64,000 nucleotides of DNA from UBA7446 sp038143535 (lineage in GTDB: Bacteria; Bacteroidota; Bacteroidia; Flavobacteriales; Flavobacteriaceae): contig JAYQMD010000001.1 of assembly GCA_038143535.1 (NCBI GenBank), positions 496,001-560,000 of the forward strand, read 5' to 3'. Below the pieces are notes generated by a model that had not been told where the DNA came from, did not search any database, and worked only from the letters and a program-made list of their open reading frames with translations. Shown here one piece after another: positions 18,355-26,056 of the stretch (within the stretch, counting starts at the first letter, position 1; each line of letters starts with the position of its first letter). Position numbers and translations under genes: made by a program.

Positions 18355-20006
18355 TCTTTGCGATAAAACGTTGTTTCAAATGTAATGCTGTTGCCGACTT
18401 TATCCCAAACAATTAGCTTTAATTTGTGTTTTGTTTTTTTAAGTTTAACGGGATCTCTGAATCGATACGTGAGTTCTTTTTTCTTTTGTTCGTATTCAAA
18501 TAGTATCCATTTCCCGTTTAAGTAGCCTTCATAGCGACCAACACCAGCACCTTTGTCATCTATTGTAAATCGGATGTCTTTCTCTAACGAAATCCAACGA
18601 TCACTGATTTTCTTCTGATCTATAATCGTTGGAGGAATGCTGTCTACCAACAACGTTATGGCTCCTGTTCCTTTCAGCTTAGCCGAAAACTGTCCAGTGT
18701 CATTCTTATTTGTCACAAACTCCCAGCGCTTACTGCGCTTTAACGCCAAATAAGCCCCTTTGGGTGTTTTTTCTTTTTTAAATGTTAGGCTGTATGGCTT
18801 TTCAAAATAGGCGTAATCGTTAGAGATGTTGAGCGTGTCTCCATCCAGTTCAATACTTAGGGGTGTGGGTTGGCTAAAGGTTTTTGCGTTTACATATATG
18901 CTGAAATCTTGCAATTCAAACATATAGTCTCTCTTTGGATAAATCATTTTGCCGGGCAGTGGAGATTTCTTTGTCACCCAAACTTCTTCGGCTTTTCCTT
19001 CGATGGGTACTTGCAAATAAACGTTATTCCCCGCAACATCACTAAGTTTTATGGTATAAGTCAACTGCTCTTCTGCTTCAACAGCAACAAGCCCGTTGTT
19101 TGTGTAATTGGCAAAAGCCACTGGCATTTCGTGGGTGTTAAAAAGCTGGATTACCTTTTTTTGTGTGTCTATATACAGTGGATAGTCAATCAATTTGTGC
19201 ATTTCGCTTGTGTCGTCAAATGAGAGCGTGTCAAATTGAATTTCAAATCGTGGGGTGCTGTTGCTAGTGGCCTCAATTTTAAAAGCACCATTTTTAAAAA
19301 AGGATCCATCCTGCCTGTCAAAGTGCTCAATACCAAAACCAATTGTTCCGATGGCTTTGATGGTATCGGCAACATAAACACTGTCATTTTTTTTGGTAAT
19401 GGCCAATTGAATCTGCTCCTCTGATCTGTTAATAACCCCATCAACGGGATAGCCAATAAGCTGAACAATAATGGGATTACGCGTATCAGCAATGTTGTCA
19501 TTGGCAAGTAGTGGATTGAAAGGAATTTGATTTGCAGTTGTTCTGAGTTCAAAATGTAAGTGGGGCCCAAAAGACGAACCTGTATTCCCCGAATATCCAA
19601 TAAGCGCTCCTTTTTTAATGGGTATTTGGTCAGGCTTAGGATAAAATTCAATGGTATAATTTTTAAGGCTGTATTGTTTTTTGCGAACGTGTGGGATAAT
19701 ATCGGGGCTGTATCGCTGCAGATGTGCATAAACACTTGTCACTCCGTTGGGATGATTGATGTATAATGCTTTTCCATATCCACCTTGCTGAATTTTAATA
19801 CGCGACACATATCCGTCTGCAACGGCGCGCAGTGGCTGCCCTTGTTTTCCTTGGGTACGGATGTCAATTCCTGCGTGAAAATGTGTCCCTCTGAGCTCGG
19901 CAAAGGTTCCCGACAATTGCATGGGAATGTCTAGAGGAGGATGATAGTCTTGCGCATGAACAAGGCTTATTGCCAACAAGGCAAATAGCAAGATTGAGCG
20001 TTTCAT
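18351..20006 (-). CDS. M23-family metallopeptidase
   Basis: A 551-aa exported protein with a signal peptide (1-18, VHAQD). The LytM/M23 domain occupies about residues 25-165 and keeps the zinc ligands: His44 and Asp48 in HFHAGIDIR and the HLH of SSFGPHLHFELR; the fold also includes GYVSRIKIQQGGYGKALYINH. The remaining ~380 residues form beta-rich repeats with no family I recognise. Such enzymes cut peptidoglycan cross-links, or act as regulators when inactive; here the catalytic residues are present. It lies upstream of, and overlaps, the TonB receptor gene, and is divergent from the zapA operon, hinting at envelope or division functions. Confidence 0.92.
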   Translation of the reverse strand: MKRSILLFALLAISLVHAQDYHPPLDIPMQLSGTFAELRGTHFHAGIDIRTQGKQGQPLRAVADGYVSRIKIQQGGYGKALYINHPNGVTSVYAHLQRYSPDIIPHVRKKQYSLKNYTIEFYPKPDQIPIKKGALIGYSGNTGSSFGPHLHFELRTTANQIPFNPLLANDNIADTRNPIIVQLIGYPVDGVINRSEEQIQLAITKKNDSVYVADTIKAIGTIGFGIEHFDRQDGSFFKNGAFKIEATSNSTPRFEIQFDTLSFDDTSEMHKLIDYPLYIDTQKKVIQLFNTHEMPVAFANYTNNGLVAVEAEEQLTYTIKLSDVAGNNVYLQVPIEGKAEEVWVTKKSPLPGKMIYPKRDYMFELQDFSIYVNAKTFSQPTPLSIELDGDTLNISNDYAYFEKPYSLTFKKEKTPKGAYLALKRSKRWEFVTNKNDTGQFSAKLKGTGAITLLVDSIPPTIIDQKKISDRWISLEKDIRFTIDDKGAGVGRYEGYLNGKWILFEYEQKKKELTYRFRDPVKLKKTKHKLKLIVWDKVGNSITFETTFYRKE

Positions 20007-20011
20007 GTTTT

Positions 20012-20019
20012 CAAAGGTA
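20012..20019 (-). promoter_or_regulatory. -7 element for the M23 peptidase gene
   Basis: On the minus strand this reads TACCTTTG, a match to TAnnTTTG, ending 5 nt before the ATG at 20006. The transcript would be leaderless or nearly so. Confidence 0.45.
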
Positions 20020-20050
20020 AAATATTATGATGCAAAATTGGGACATTGAA

Positions 20051-20082
20051 TTTGTGAAATGTCAACAGCTTAGGTACATTTG
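20051..20082 (+). promoter_or_regulatory. Promoter of the coiled-coil/zapA operon
   Basis: TTTG at 20051-20054, a 20-bp spacer, then TACATTTG at 20075-20082. Both boxes and the spacing fit the Bacteroidota primary sigma consensus. The ATG follows 16 nt later. Confidence 0.65.
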
Positions 20083-20098
20083 AAAGGAAATAATATAA

Positions 20099-20401
20099 AT
20101 GGACACCTCCACCAATGCCGTTTTGGATCAATTAGAAAACCAGCTTAACGAGTTGGTTCAAAAAATGCGGCAATTGCAGCAATCGAAAGCCACTTTAGAA
20201 ACCAGCTTGCTTGAAGCCCAAGCTAAATTTCAGAAAAAGCAAGAAGATGCACAGGAGTGGAAAGAAAAATACGAAGCCTTAAAAGCTGTACAAGGCATGA
20301 AAACGGACAATACCGCAGCTAAAAAACGCACCTTACATCACATAGATGCGTTAATAAACGAAGTTGAAGCATGTATTGCACAAATTAAATTAGAGGACTG
20401 A
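20099..20401 (+). CDS. Small coiled-coil protein upstream of zapA
   Basis: A 100-aa protein that is almost entirely predicted coiled coil: heptad-like leucines in VLDQLENQLNELVQKMRQLQ, then QQSKATLETSLLEAQAKF, followed by Lys/Glu-rich helix. No signal peptide or membrane segment. Its stop overlaps the zapA start by one base, so the two are translationally coupled. The size, composition and partnership recall the division coiled-coil protein ZapB, but no sequence homology is claimed. A division-ring accessory role with ZapA is an inference from position only. Confidence 0.8.
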   Translation: MDTSTNAVLDQLENQLNELVQKMRQLQQSKATLETSLLEAQAKFQKKQEDAQEWKEKYEALKAVQGMKTDNTAAKKRTLHHIDALINEVEACIAQIKLED

Positions 20402-20685
20402 TGCAAAAAATTAAACTTTCTATTGCCGATAGGGTATACCCACTAAGTGTTCCAGAAGGCGAAGAAGCCATTTTACGTGAAGCGGCAAAAAGCCTCAACG
20501 TAATGGTAGATCACTTCGAAAAAAACTATGCGGTAAAAGACAAACAAGACGTTCTGGCCATGTGTGCCCTTCAGCTTGCCGTACAGTCCAGTAAAGAAGC
20601 AGAAGCCAATACGACATCGCAAAGTGATGTTCACAAAAAAATTGTAATTTTATCCAAGTATTTAACGGAGCAATTAGCTTCCTAG
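20401..20685 (+). CDS. zapA: Cell division protein ZapA
   Basis: A 94-aa protein of typical ZapA length, which binds FtsZ and bundles its filaments at the division site. It begins MQKIKLSIADRVYPLSVPEGEE, the beta-strand N-terminal part of the family, then EAAKSLNVMVDHFEKNY and DVLAMCALQLAVQ, the start of the coiled-coil helix. It is coupled to the upstream coiled-coil gene and is followed within 20 bp by a probable 6S RNA, an arrangement known from other bacteria. Confidence 0.92.
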   Translation: MQKIKLSIADRVYPLSVPEGEEAILREAAKSLNVMVDHFEKNYAVKDKQDVLAMCALQLAVQSSKEAEANTTSQSDVHKKIVILSKYLTEQLAS

Positions 20686-20701
20686 ATACCAAAATAATCT
20701 T

Positions 20702-20867
20702 ACCCTACATCAGGTATATTTTTTGATAAACTCAACGCTAATTTAATTCGAAGAGGTGAGTTTTGGGTGCACAAGCAAGCCGTTCTGAACGGATCCTTAA
20801 ACACACAGGTAGCCTCAAACATGTTTAATTCGAGTTTATGCAAAACTTGCCAGGTGTAGGTTTTTTT
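20702..20867 (+). ncRNA. ssrS: Probable 6S RNA
   Basis: An approximately 165-nt structured element directly after zapA. A closing helix pairs 20704-20714 with 20850-20860 (10 of 11 pairs), an internal loop of about 10 nt on each side follows, and a second helix pairs 20726-20733 (ATAAACTC) with 20832-20839 (GAGTTTAT, all 8 pairs). A large middle region contains a small hairpin (CCGTT CTG AACGG). The 3' stem runs straight into seven Ts (20861-20867), which would end transcription. Long rod shape, length and position after zapA all fit 6S RNA, which binds the housekeeping RNA polymerase holoenzyme. No start site or promoter was located with confidence. Confidence 0.72.
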
Positions 20868-21756
20868 AATAATTGGCTGGTAATTTATTCTTTTCGAATA
20901 GTTTGTGAATCCACAGAATAACAACTCCAAAGAAAACGGCTGATATAATAAGCAATATATTTTGTAGTCCAGTAACACTAAAGGATAGCTTGACCAAAAT
21001 GGTGGAGATTACAAAACCTGAATTGCGAATCACTTTGTTAAACTTATCGGTATGTGCAAACGAAAACAACACCAAAAGAACGTCTACCAAGATGAGCACA
21101 GTAAAGAAATCATCAAAAAACACAGCATTTACATCAAGCCCTGAAGTAATTCCCTGCCCAAATTCAGATACTTGTGACGCCCATTCAAATACATTGTAAA
21201 GAGCGATGATGACAAATGTTGGCACCAATAAAACAGCTAACGATTTTTTAAACTTAACAAAGCGGATTAGCTCTGGGCGGGTTTCGGTGAGTTTTAGCAA
21301 CTTTCGCACTCTAAACTTGTTCATACTATAGAAGAAGTGAATAAGTAAAAACAAGACTACGGTGGTAATGATGTCGTATATAAATTGAAGGTTTTCTGCA
21401 CTTTCAAACCAGTTGCCATCCAAGGATATGTTGGATAAATCTTTGTACAACCTTCGTATGACAATAAGCATGATGATTTCATATTGCTTGCCAATATATA
21501 TGGTCATGGACTTTGGCAAATAATAAATCAGCAAATACACCTCATAGACAAGAATAAATGAGAATGGTGTGTAAATGGCCGAAATAGGGTTGTTAAACAG
21601 CTCGCCTGTAATGGCAATTCCAAGGAGGCCAAGGTCGTTTATGGTGATCACTGCCAAGTGAAGCAAAAAGCTTACAATAGCAAGGTTTATGATAAATTTT
21701 TCGCTAAACTTTTTGGTTTTTTCATCCAAAAGTTTGGCGTACAGCAGCTCGAACAT
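20866..21756 (-). CDS. Integral membrane protein of unknown function
   Basis: A 296-aa polytopic protein with about six hydrophobic segments (for example IINLAIVSFLLHLAVI, FILVYEVYLLIYYLP, FIYDIITTVVLFLLIHFF, VLLVPTFVIIALYNVF, FTVLILVDVLLVLFSFAH, NILLIISAVFFGVVILW) and short charged loops such as KFRVRKLLKL. I do not recognise a family motif; similar proteins occur as conserved hypotheticals in flavobacteria. Its stop codon overlaps the T-run that ends the convergent 6S RNA. Confidence 0.75.
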   Translation of the reverse strand: MFELLYAKLLDEKTKKFSEKFIINLAIVSFLLHLAVITINDLGLLGIAITGELFNNPISAIYTPFSFILVYEVYLLIYYLPKSMTIYIGKQYEIIMLIVIRRLYKDLSNISLDGNWFESAENLQFIYDIITTVVLFLLIHFFYSMNKFRVRKLLKLTETRPELIRFVKFKKSLAVLLVPTFVIIALYNVFEWASQVSEFGQGITSGLDVNAVFFDDFFTVLILVDVLLVLFSFAHTDKFNKVIRNSGFVISTILVKLSFSVTGLQNILLIISAVFFGVVILWIHKLFEKNKLPANY

Positions 21757-21822
21757 GTAATTAAAATTTCTTCAATATATAAATTTTGTTCCACTAAAAG
21801 GCATCATATCTGTGCCGTGGTG

Positions 21823-21830
21823 TATATTTG
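21823..21830 (+). promoter_or_regulatory. -7 element for the cupin gene
   Basis: TATATTTG, an exact TAnnTTTG match, 14 nt upstream of the ATG at 21845. No TTG at the right spacing upstream. Confidence 0.45.
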
Positions 21831-21844
21831 ATGCAAAAGTAACA

Positions 21845-22327
21845 ATGGATTCATTCGAACAAATTAAGTCCCATATCGAATCGTTAGGCATCGAAGTAGT
21901 AGCACATGATTTTAAGCGTCCGTGGGGTGGTTTTCTGGTTATAGATGAGGCACAAGCGCAAGACTTTGCCAATCAGTTTTTTTCCGGATTAGACGTAAAT
22001 TCACTTCGCATTGGGGGAAAATTAAGCCCTAAAATATTGATTGTTTCTCCACATGTACGCCTGTCTTGGCAGTACCACCACAGACGTGCTGAAATATGGC
22101 GTGTTTATAAGGGATCTGCTGGAATTATGTGTTCCGATTCCGATGAAGCGGGAGAATTAGAAGTCCTCAATGAGGGCGATCAAGTTCGCTTACAACAGGG
22201 CGAACGCCATCGATTAGTTGGGCTGGATTCTCGTGCCTTGGTTGCAGAAATATGGCAACACACAGATCCTGAAAACCCATCTGATGAGGATGATATTGTA
22301 CGAGTTTCTGACGATTTTGGAAGATAA
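21845..22327 (+). CDS. Cupin-domain protein (mannose-6-phosphate isomerase type II-like)
   Basis: A 160-aa protein. The C-terminal half is a cupin: SWQYHHRRAEIWRVYKGSAG carries the first motif with histidines and Glu, and LQQGERHRLVGLDSRALVAEIW the second. The N-terminal part has KRPWGGFLVID, the phosphomannose-isomerase-like RPWG signature. In flavobacteria such proteins are annotated as phosphoheptose isomerase or mannose-6-phosphate isomerase-like; the real substrate is unknown. The start ATG 21845 follows a -7 box; an in-frame start 11 codons upstream would overlap that box. The DinB-like gene follows by 2 bp. Confidence 0.8.
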   Translation: MDSFEQIKSHIESLGIEVVAHDFKRPWGGFLVIDEAQAQDFANQFFSGLDVNSLRIGGKLSPKILIVSPHVRLSWQYHHRRAEIWRVYKGSAGIMCSDSDEAGELEVLNEGDQVRLQQGERHRLVGLDSRALVAEIWQHTDPENPSDEDDIVRVSDDFGR

Positions 22328-22329
22328 AC

Positions 22330-22827
22330 ATGCATACCTTTTCTAGCCCTTTCGTTTCTATTGCGGCATTGCAACAAAAGCTTGCAGCCCATACTGATGC
22401 GGCTTTATTAACACCCATCGACGGAGGGTGGAGTGTATTGCAGCATCTTTACCATTGCTGGTTGGTGGAAAGAGGTGTGTTGGCCTATATAAAGCTTAAA
22501 ACACAAGACCCAGACGCCTTGGAGCAGGTGCGTTTGCTAACCCGACTGCGATTTATCTTTTTTTTCACAAGCCTAAAACTAGGATTGCTGAAAGTTAACG
22601 CTCCTAAGGTAGTCCAGGCTTTCCCCGAAAATATGAACCGACTAGATTTATTTGAACGCTTGGCCAAAACACGGGAAGAGGCGGATTTATTTTTTACGGA
22701 TTTTCCCGAGGCCACGGCCCGTAAGGGTATTTTCAAGCATATGTTTATAGGACGTTTAAATAAAGCTTTATCGCAGAAATTCATTAAGCTACATCTAGCG
22801 CACCACCTTAAATTGTGCGGCTTATAG
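22330..22827 (+). CDS. DinB-like superfamily protein
   Basis: A 165-aa helical protein. The family pattern is seen in GGWSVLQHLYHCWLVERG, with a metal-binding-type His in helix 2, and a C-terminal HLAHHLKL that would give the other two histidines of a three-His metal site. DinB-like proteins are four-helix bundles, often thiol transferases or of unknown role. The 3' end overlaps the convergent outer-membrane gene by 6 bp. Confidence 0.65.
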   Translation: MHTFSSPFVSIAALQQKLAAHTDAALLTPIDGGWSVLQHLYHCWLVERGVLAYIKLKTQDPDALEQVRLLTRLRFIFFFTSLKLGLLKVNAPKVVQAFPENMNRLDLFERLAKTREEADLFFTDFPEATARKGIFKHMFIGRLNKALSQKFIKLHLAHHLKLCGL

Positions 22828-23670
22828 CCCAATCAAATACCCTAACGAGATAGTAAAATATCCGCTGTTAGTGAGGTCTTCCTCCCCTGGAAGTGCGTTT
22901 GGAATTGCAAAGGTGTATTCAATCTCAAAATCCCATTTGCCAAAATCAAATGCGACGGGAAGGCTCAGTTCTGTATTTAAAAGTTGAAACACATCCGTGC
23001 TCACTTCTTCAAATTGATAGATGCCAACACGTACCAATTCAGTTACCGTTTGATTTCCCCAAAAAATACCAACCCTTGGTTCAATGGATATGTCTAGAGA
23101 TTTACTTTTTAAGAGATCAATGTTGATATAGGTGTTGTTGGAAACATAAATTGACGTGTTGCCTCCAAATAAATAACCACCCGAAAATGCGTTTCTAAAC
23201 CATTTATTGCGATAACTTAAGCTCAATGAAACCCGTTGATTGTTTAGGTCTGCTACGTCTTCTGTAAAGCTGGTATAAGAATAGACTCCCGTTGCCATAA
23301 TTGATTTTTTCTTGTTTAGGTAGTTGGCGTAACCACCACTAAAAGTGATGAAATCCCATTGTGGATTAACCTCGCTGTAATACCCCGAACCCACATTTAA
23401 AAAGAAGTTGTTGGAATCTATATAGCTAATTGCTGGGAAGAAACTGTATTGCTCAACGCCAAAATCACGACCTGAGAAAAGCGTTTTGTTATTGTACAAT
23501 TTGTTTATGTACAGAAAATCTTGTTGCTTAAGATCATTGACCATGGCCTCAATCGATAAGCTGTCCATGGGAAAGAGTTCATCTAAAATAGCATCTGCTT
23601 CGGAACTAACGCTTTCTTGCGCCAAGACCAAAGCAGGGATACATGCCAGAATAAATTTTAGTTTCTTCAT
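22822..23670 (-). CDS. Putative outer-membrane beta-barrel protein
   Basis: A 282-aa protein with a signal peptide (1-17, LVLAQ) followed by an acidic stretch and then alternating hydrophobic/polar segments rich in Tyr, Phe, Gly and Asn (FFLNVGSGYYSEV, ISLSYRNKWFRNAF), ending with a barrel-like strand FTISLGYLIGL. This pattern fits an outer-membrane beta-barrel; the family and substrate are unknown. It is the last gene of the run that begins with the ECF sigma factor but is separated from the gene before it by 33 bp. Confidence 0.7.
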   Translation of the reverse strand: MKKLKFILACIPALVLAQESVSSEADAILDELFPMDSLSIEAMVNDLKQQDFLYINKLYNNKTLFSGRDFGVEQYSFFPAISYIDSNNFFLNVGSGYYSEVNPQWDFITFSGGYANYLNKKKSIMATGVYSYTSFTEDVADLNNQRVSLSLSYRNKWFRNAFSGGYLFGGNTSIYVSNNTYINIDLLKSKSLDISIEPRVGIFWGNQTVTELVRVGIYQFEEVSTDVFQLLNTELSLPVAFDFGKWDFEIEYTFAIPNALPGEEDLTNSGYFTISLGYLIGL

Positions 23671-23703
23671 TCAAATAGTAAGAAAAGGGGCAAAGCTCCA
23701 ATC

Positions 23704-24171
23704 TTACTTTCTTTTCTTCTTCCTTCTCTCATTGATATTTTCTCTTCGCTCTTTAAGTTGCTCCTTGCGGTCTTTCATGTTTTCCATGCGCTTTTTCATT
23801 TTATTTCTGCGCTCTTTAATTAACTGTTTCTGCTCGTCTGTAACAGTATCGCGGAACGCATCTTTTAAGGCTTTAATTTCGCTACGGTTGGCTTCCATCA
23901 TCGCTTTTTGTGCATCCGTTAAACTTGCACGAAGTGCTTCTCTGCGCGCTCTTTTGCTAAGCTCTTTATTTTCCATAATGGCAAGTTGCTCATCGGTAAG
24001 TGAACTTTTGAATTCTTCGCGATTCTCTTTTACTGCGGCTTTTTGTCCTTTTAGCATTTCAATCTGCTCAGGGGTATAGATTTTCTCTTTCCCTCTTGTT
24101 TTGTCTTGTGCTACTGCAAAATGTCCAAAGGCCATGGCTGCAAGTAGGATGGTAATTTTGATACGTTTCAT
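23704..24171 (-). CDS. Secreted charged helical protein (Spy/LTxxQ-like repeats)
   Basis: A 155-aa protein: signal peptide (1-21, FAVAQD), then three spaced copies of a short motif, SLTDEQLAIMEN, SLTDAQKAMMEA and TVTDEQKQLIKE, and a very basic Arg/Lys/Glu tail. The LTxxQ-type repeats and helical character resemble periplasmic Spy/CpxP-type chaperone and stress sensors, though sequence identity is not claimed. It follows the ECF sigma and a small membrane protein gene, matching the layout of an envelope-stress module. Confidence 0.7.
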   Translation of the reverse strand: MKRIKITILLAAMAFGHFAVAQDKTRGKEKIYTPEQIEMLKGQKAAVKENREEFKSSLTDEQLAIMENKELSKRARREALRASLTDAQKAMMEANRSEIKALKDAFRDTVTDEQKQLIKERRNKMKKRMENMKDRKEQLKERRENINERRKKKRK

Positions 24172-24224
24172 ATTTTAAATTTTTTGTGTTCGTTATTTAG
24201 ACCTGCTGTTTTGTAAAAAGTTTT

Positions 24225-24536
24225 TTAGACCTCGCTAAAAACAAATTTTTCATCAAACCAATCGTCAAAAGCTTCATCGCTGATTTCTAAAGACTCAATG
24301 GTTAGTTCTTCGAATGTGTTTATTTCAAAGTTGGTATGCTTTTGCTTTTGAACCAATAAGAATGCAAATGCCAGAATTCCGAGCACAGTAGTGGTACGGA
24401 TTACCTTGGTACCAAAAAGACTAGATAATTTCTTTTCTTCGTTCAGGAAGCTTAGCATATCCTTTTTTGATGACTCAAAATATCCTTCGGGCACTTCGTA
24501 ACCCAATTGTTCATTATGTAAATGTTTATTATTCAT
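24225..24536 (-). CDS. Small single-pass membrane protein, candidate anti-sigma factor
   Basis: A 103-aa protein with one transmembrane segment (residues ~49-62, TVLGILAFAFLLV), an N-terminal cytoplasmic portion and an acidic C-terminal part (LTIESLEISDEAFDDWFDE). Its start overlaps the ECF sigma stop by 4 bp. Size, topology and coupling are what is expected of an anti-sigma factor; no zinc-type HxxxCxxC motif is visible, so this is an inference from context. Confidence 0.65.
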   Translation of the reverse strand: MNNKHLHNEQLGYEVPEGYFESSKKDMLSFLNEEKKLSSLFGTKVIRTTTVLGILAFAFLLVQKQKHTNFEINTFEELTIESLEISDEAFDDWFDEKFVFSEV

Positions 24537-25075
24537 ACGGTTGCTTTTACATGTATTATAATTTTTTCTTTGGCAGCATAGAATGCGGTTTTAATGGAGT
24601 TTTTATTCCAAGATGTAATTTCAGCGATTTCATCAAACGTGAGTTCATCAAAATACTTCATCTGAAAAATGCGTTGTTGCTTTTCAGGAAGTTTAATCAA
24701 AGACTCATGAAAAGCAAAGCTTACGCTGTCTAGATCAAAATAGGGGTCGGCAGTGAGATTATCGAGATGATCTGTTAATTCACCATCGCCATTGGTATGT
24801 GCTAATTTCTGTTGCTTTTGAAGCAACCTCATGGACTCGTTATAGGCAATGCGATAACACCAGGTTTTGACACTACTCCGAAATCCAAAGGATTTCAATC
24901 CGTTAAATATTCTGATATAGGTATTTTGAAGTACATCATCGGCATCTTGGTGCCGCTTGACCAGTTTTCGTATGTGCCAATAGAGCATCTCGTGGTAGCG
25001 TTCAGAAATGGCTTTTACTGCCTTGTCATACTGCTTTCCTTTAAGTTGTTCAATGATGTGACTTTCCTGCTGCAA
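24533..25075 (-). CDS. ECF-type RNA polymerase sigma factor
   Basis: A 180-aa sigma-70 family protein. Region 2 is seen in RHQDADDVLQNTYIRIFNGL and KTWCYRIAYNES; region 4 in LIKLPEKQQRIFQMKYFDE and LTFDEIAEITSWNKNSIKTA. It lacks sigma regions 1 and 3, as ECF factors do. It is followed by a coupled small membrane protein and a secreted helical protein, so it probably controls an envelope-stress response, including its own operon. No autoregulated promoter motif was identified upstream. Confidence 0.92.
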   Translation of the reverse strand: MQQESHIIEQLKGKQYDKAVKAISERYHEMLYWHIRKLVKRHQDADDVLQNTYIRIFNGLKSFGFRSSVKTWCYRIAYNESMRLLQKQQKLAHTNGDGELTDHLDNLTADPYFDLDSVSFAFHESLIKLPEKQQRIFQMKYFDELTFDEIAEITSWNKNSIKTAFYAAKEKIIIHVKATV

Positions 25076-25337
25076 TGCGCATCTTTTATAATTAGACCCA
25101 ATAAATGTAGAAAAGTTTGGTGTAAAGTGGAAAATTATACGAGCAGAAATGGGGACTCATTTATCAAGAAATAGAAATCTTTAAGCGTACATGTTCATTA
25201 CACAAGCTACAAAGAGAGATAGGGCATTCAAGTTTAAACGTGTCCCTAACTATGGCTTCTTATTTAGTTTAAAAAAATTCGATATAAATAAAGTGCCACG
25301 GTCTGTATTTAAAGGTATATCCCTTTTTGTTTAGTTT

Positions 25338-25424
25338 GTTGTGTGAATAAAAACGCGGAACAAGGTTTAAAGTAAAGCCAATGTAAGTTTTTTGATGCCT
25401 TTGGCTTTTTAATATTTACACAAC
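25338..25424 (+). repeat. Nested inverted repeat, possible small RNA
   Basis: Outer arms 25338-25349 and 25413-25424 pair over 12 positions (one G-U in RNA). Inside them 25374-25381 (AAAGCCAA) pairs perfectly with 25401-25408, followed by extra Ts, like an intrinsic terminator on the plus strand. It could be a small RNA or the terminator of the short ORF just before it; no promoter is evident. Confidence 0.4.
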
Positions 25425-25440
25425 AAATTCGTTAATAGGG

Positions 25441-25482
25441 CAAAAACCCTTCATTCACGAGAAGTTTACGCGAAGAAGGGTT
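25441..25482 (-). terminator. Intrinsic terminator of tRNA-Met
   Basis: On the minus strand an 8-bp stem (25475-25482 with 25445-25452, AACCCTTC/GAAGGGTT) runs into a T tract. It starts 6 nt beyond the tRNA 3' end. Confidence 0.7.
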
Positions 25483-25487
25483 ATTTG

Positions 25488-25561
25488 TAGCGAGAGGGAG
25501 ACTTGAACTCCCGACCTCCGGGTTATGAATCCGACGCTCTAACCGGCTGAGCTACCTCGCC
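25488..25561 (-). tRNA. tRNA-Met (anticodon CAT)
   Basis: A 74-nt cloverleaf: acceptor GGCGAGG with its complement TCTCGCT (one G-T pair), D stem GCTC/GAGC, T arm GGGAG TTCAAGT CTCCC, and anticodon loop TTCATAA with anticodon CAT. The base pair at the top of the anticodon stem (A31-C39) is not canonical. CCA is not encoded. Sequence resembles elongator tRNA-Met; a tRNA-Ile(CAT) that is lysidine-modified cannot be fully excluded. Confidence 0.9.
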
Positions 25562-25665
25562 AAAGCGGCGCAAATATAACAATTTGTTTTCCCAATTTAT
25601 CTCGGTTTTTCAAGCATTTCTTTTAAAGGTCATCATAAATCTATATATTGGACATTTTATTACTT

Positions 25666-26055
25666 ATGTCAAAAATACAATTCGAGATTGAATTTGTAAT
25701 TCAAGCCTCCCCACAACTTCTCTATCAGTACATGCATACCCCCTCTGGGCTTTCACAATGGTTTGCCGATAATGTCAACGCACGAACAGAAAAATATTCC
25801 TTCTTTTGGGACGACTCCGAAGAATATGCCCTGCTGCTACGTAAGAAAGCCAATGAATTTGTTCGCTTTCGCTGGTTAAACGGAGATGATGACCAAGACG
25901 ATTGTTTTTTTGAAATGCGCATCGTCGTAGATGAAATTACCAAAGATGTCTCGATTGTGGTTACTGATTTTGCCGAAGAAGATGAAGTTGATGAAACTAA
26001 AATGCTTTGGGATAGTCAAATAGGTGATTTAAAACAAGTATTAGGTTCTTCGTAA
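25666..26055 (+). CDS. START-like domain protein (AHSA1-type)
   Basis: A 129-aa single-domain protein: FEIEFVIQASPQLLYQYMHTP, GLSQWFADNVN, and VVTDFAEEDEVDETKMLWD are features of the Bacteroidota START-like family with the helix-grip fold that holds small hydrophobic ligands. No ligand can be inferred. The ATG at 25666 is chosen; the frame extends 6 codons upstream to a non-ATG start. The aminotransferase gene begins 1 bp after its stop, so the two form a small operon. Confidence 0.82.
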   Translation: MSKIQFEIEFVIQASPQLLYQYMHTPSGLSQWFADNVNARTEKYSFFWDDSEEYALLLRKKANEFVRFRWLNGDDDQDDCFFEMRIVVDEITKDVSIVVTDFAEEDEVDETKMLWDSQIGDLKQVLGSS

Positions 26056-26056
26056 C

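Larger units (their letters stand above)
25076..25487. other. Gene-poor strip between the ECF sigma gene and tRNA-Met
   Basis: About 410 bp without a confident gene. It contains a 47-codon plus-strand open frame (25191-25334, MFITQATKRD...) with no recognisable relatives or promoter, a nested inverted repeat at 25338-25424, and the tRNA terminator at 25441-25482. The rest is AT-rich and I see nothing else in it. Confidence 0.6.

Noticed and set aside
18870..19735. Open frames within the M23 peptidase gene in other frames
   Set aside because: Overlap a gene with intact signal peptide and zinc ligands; not supported.
20700..20978. Minus-strand 92-aa open frame over the 6S RNA
   Set aside because: It runs through the structured RNA and into the membrane protein gene in another frame; no family features.
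24533..25174. Plus-strand open frames antisense to the ECF sigma gene
   Set aside because: Shadows of the real gene; composition is not protein-like.
25191..25334. 47-codon plus-strand ORF (MFITQATKRD...) before the nested inverted repeat
   Set aside because: No recognisable family, no matching promoter and short; not called as a gene, although its end coincides with the start of the structured element.
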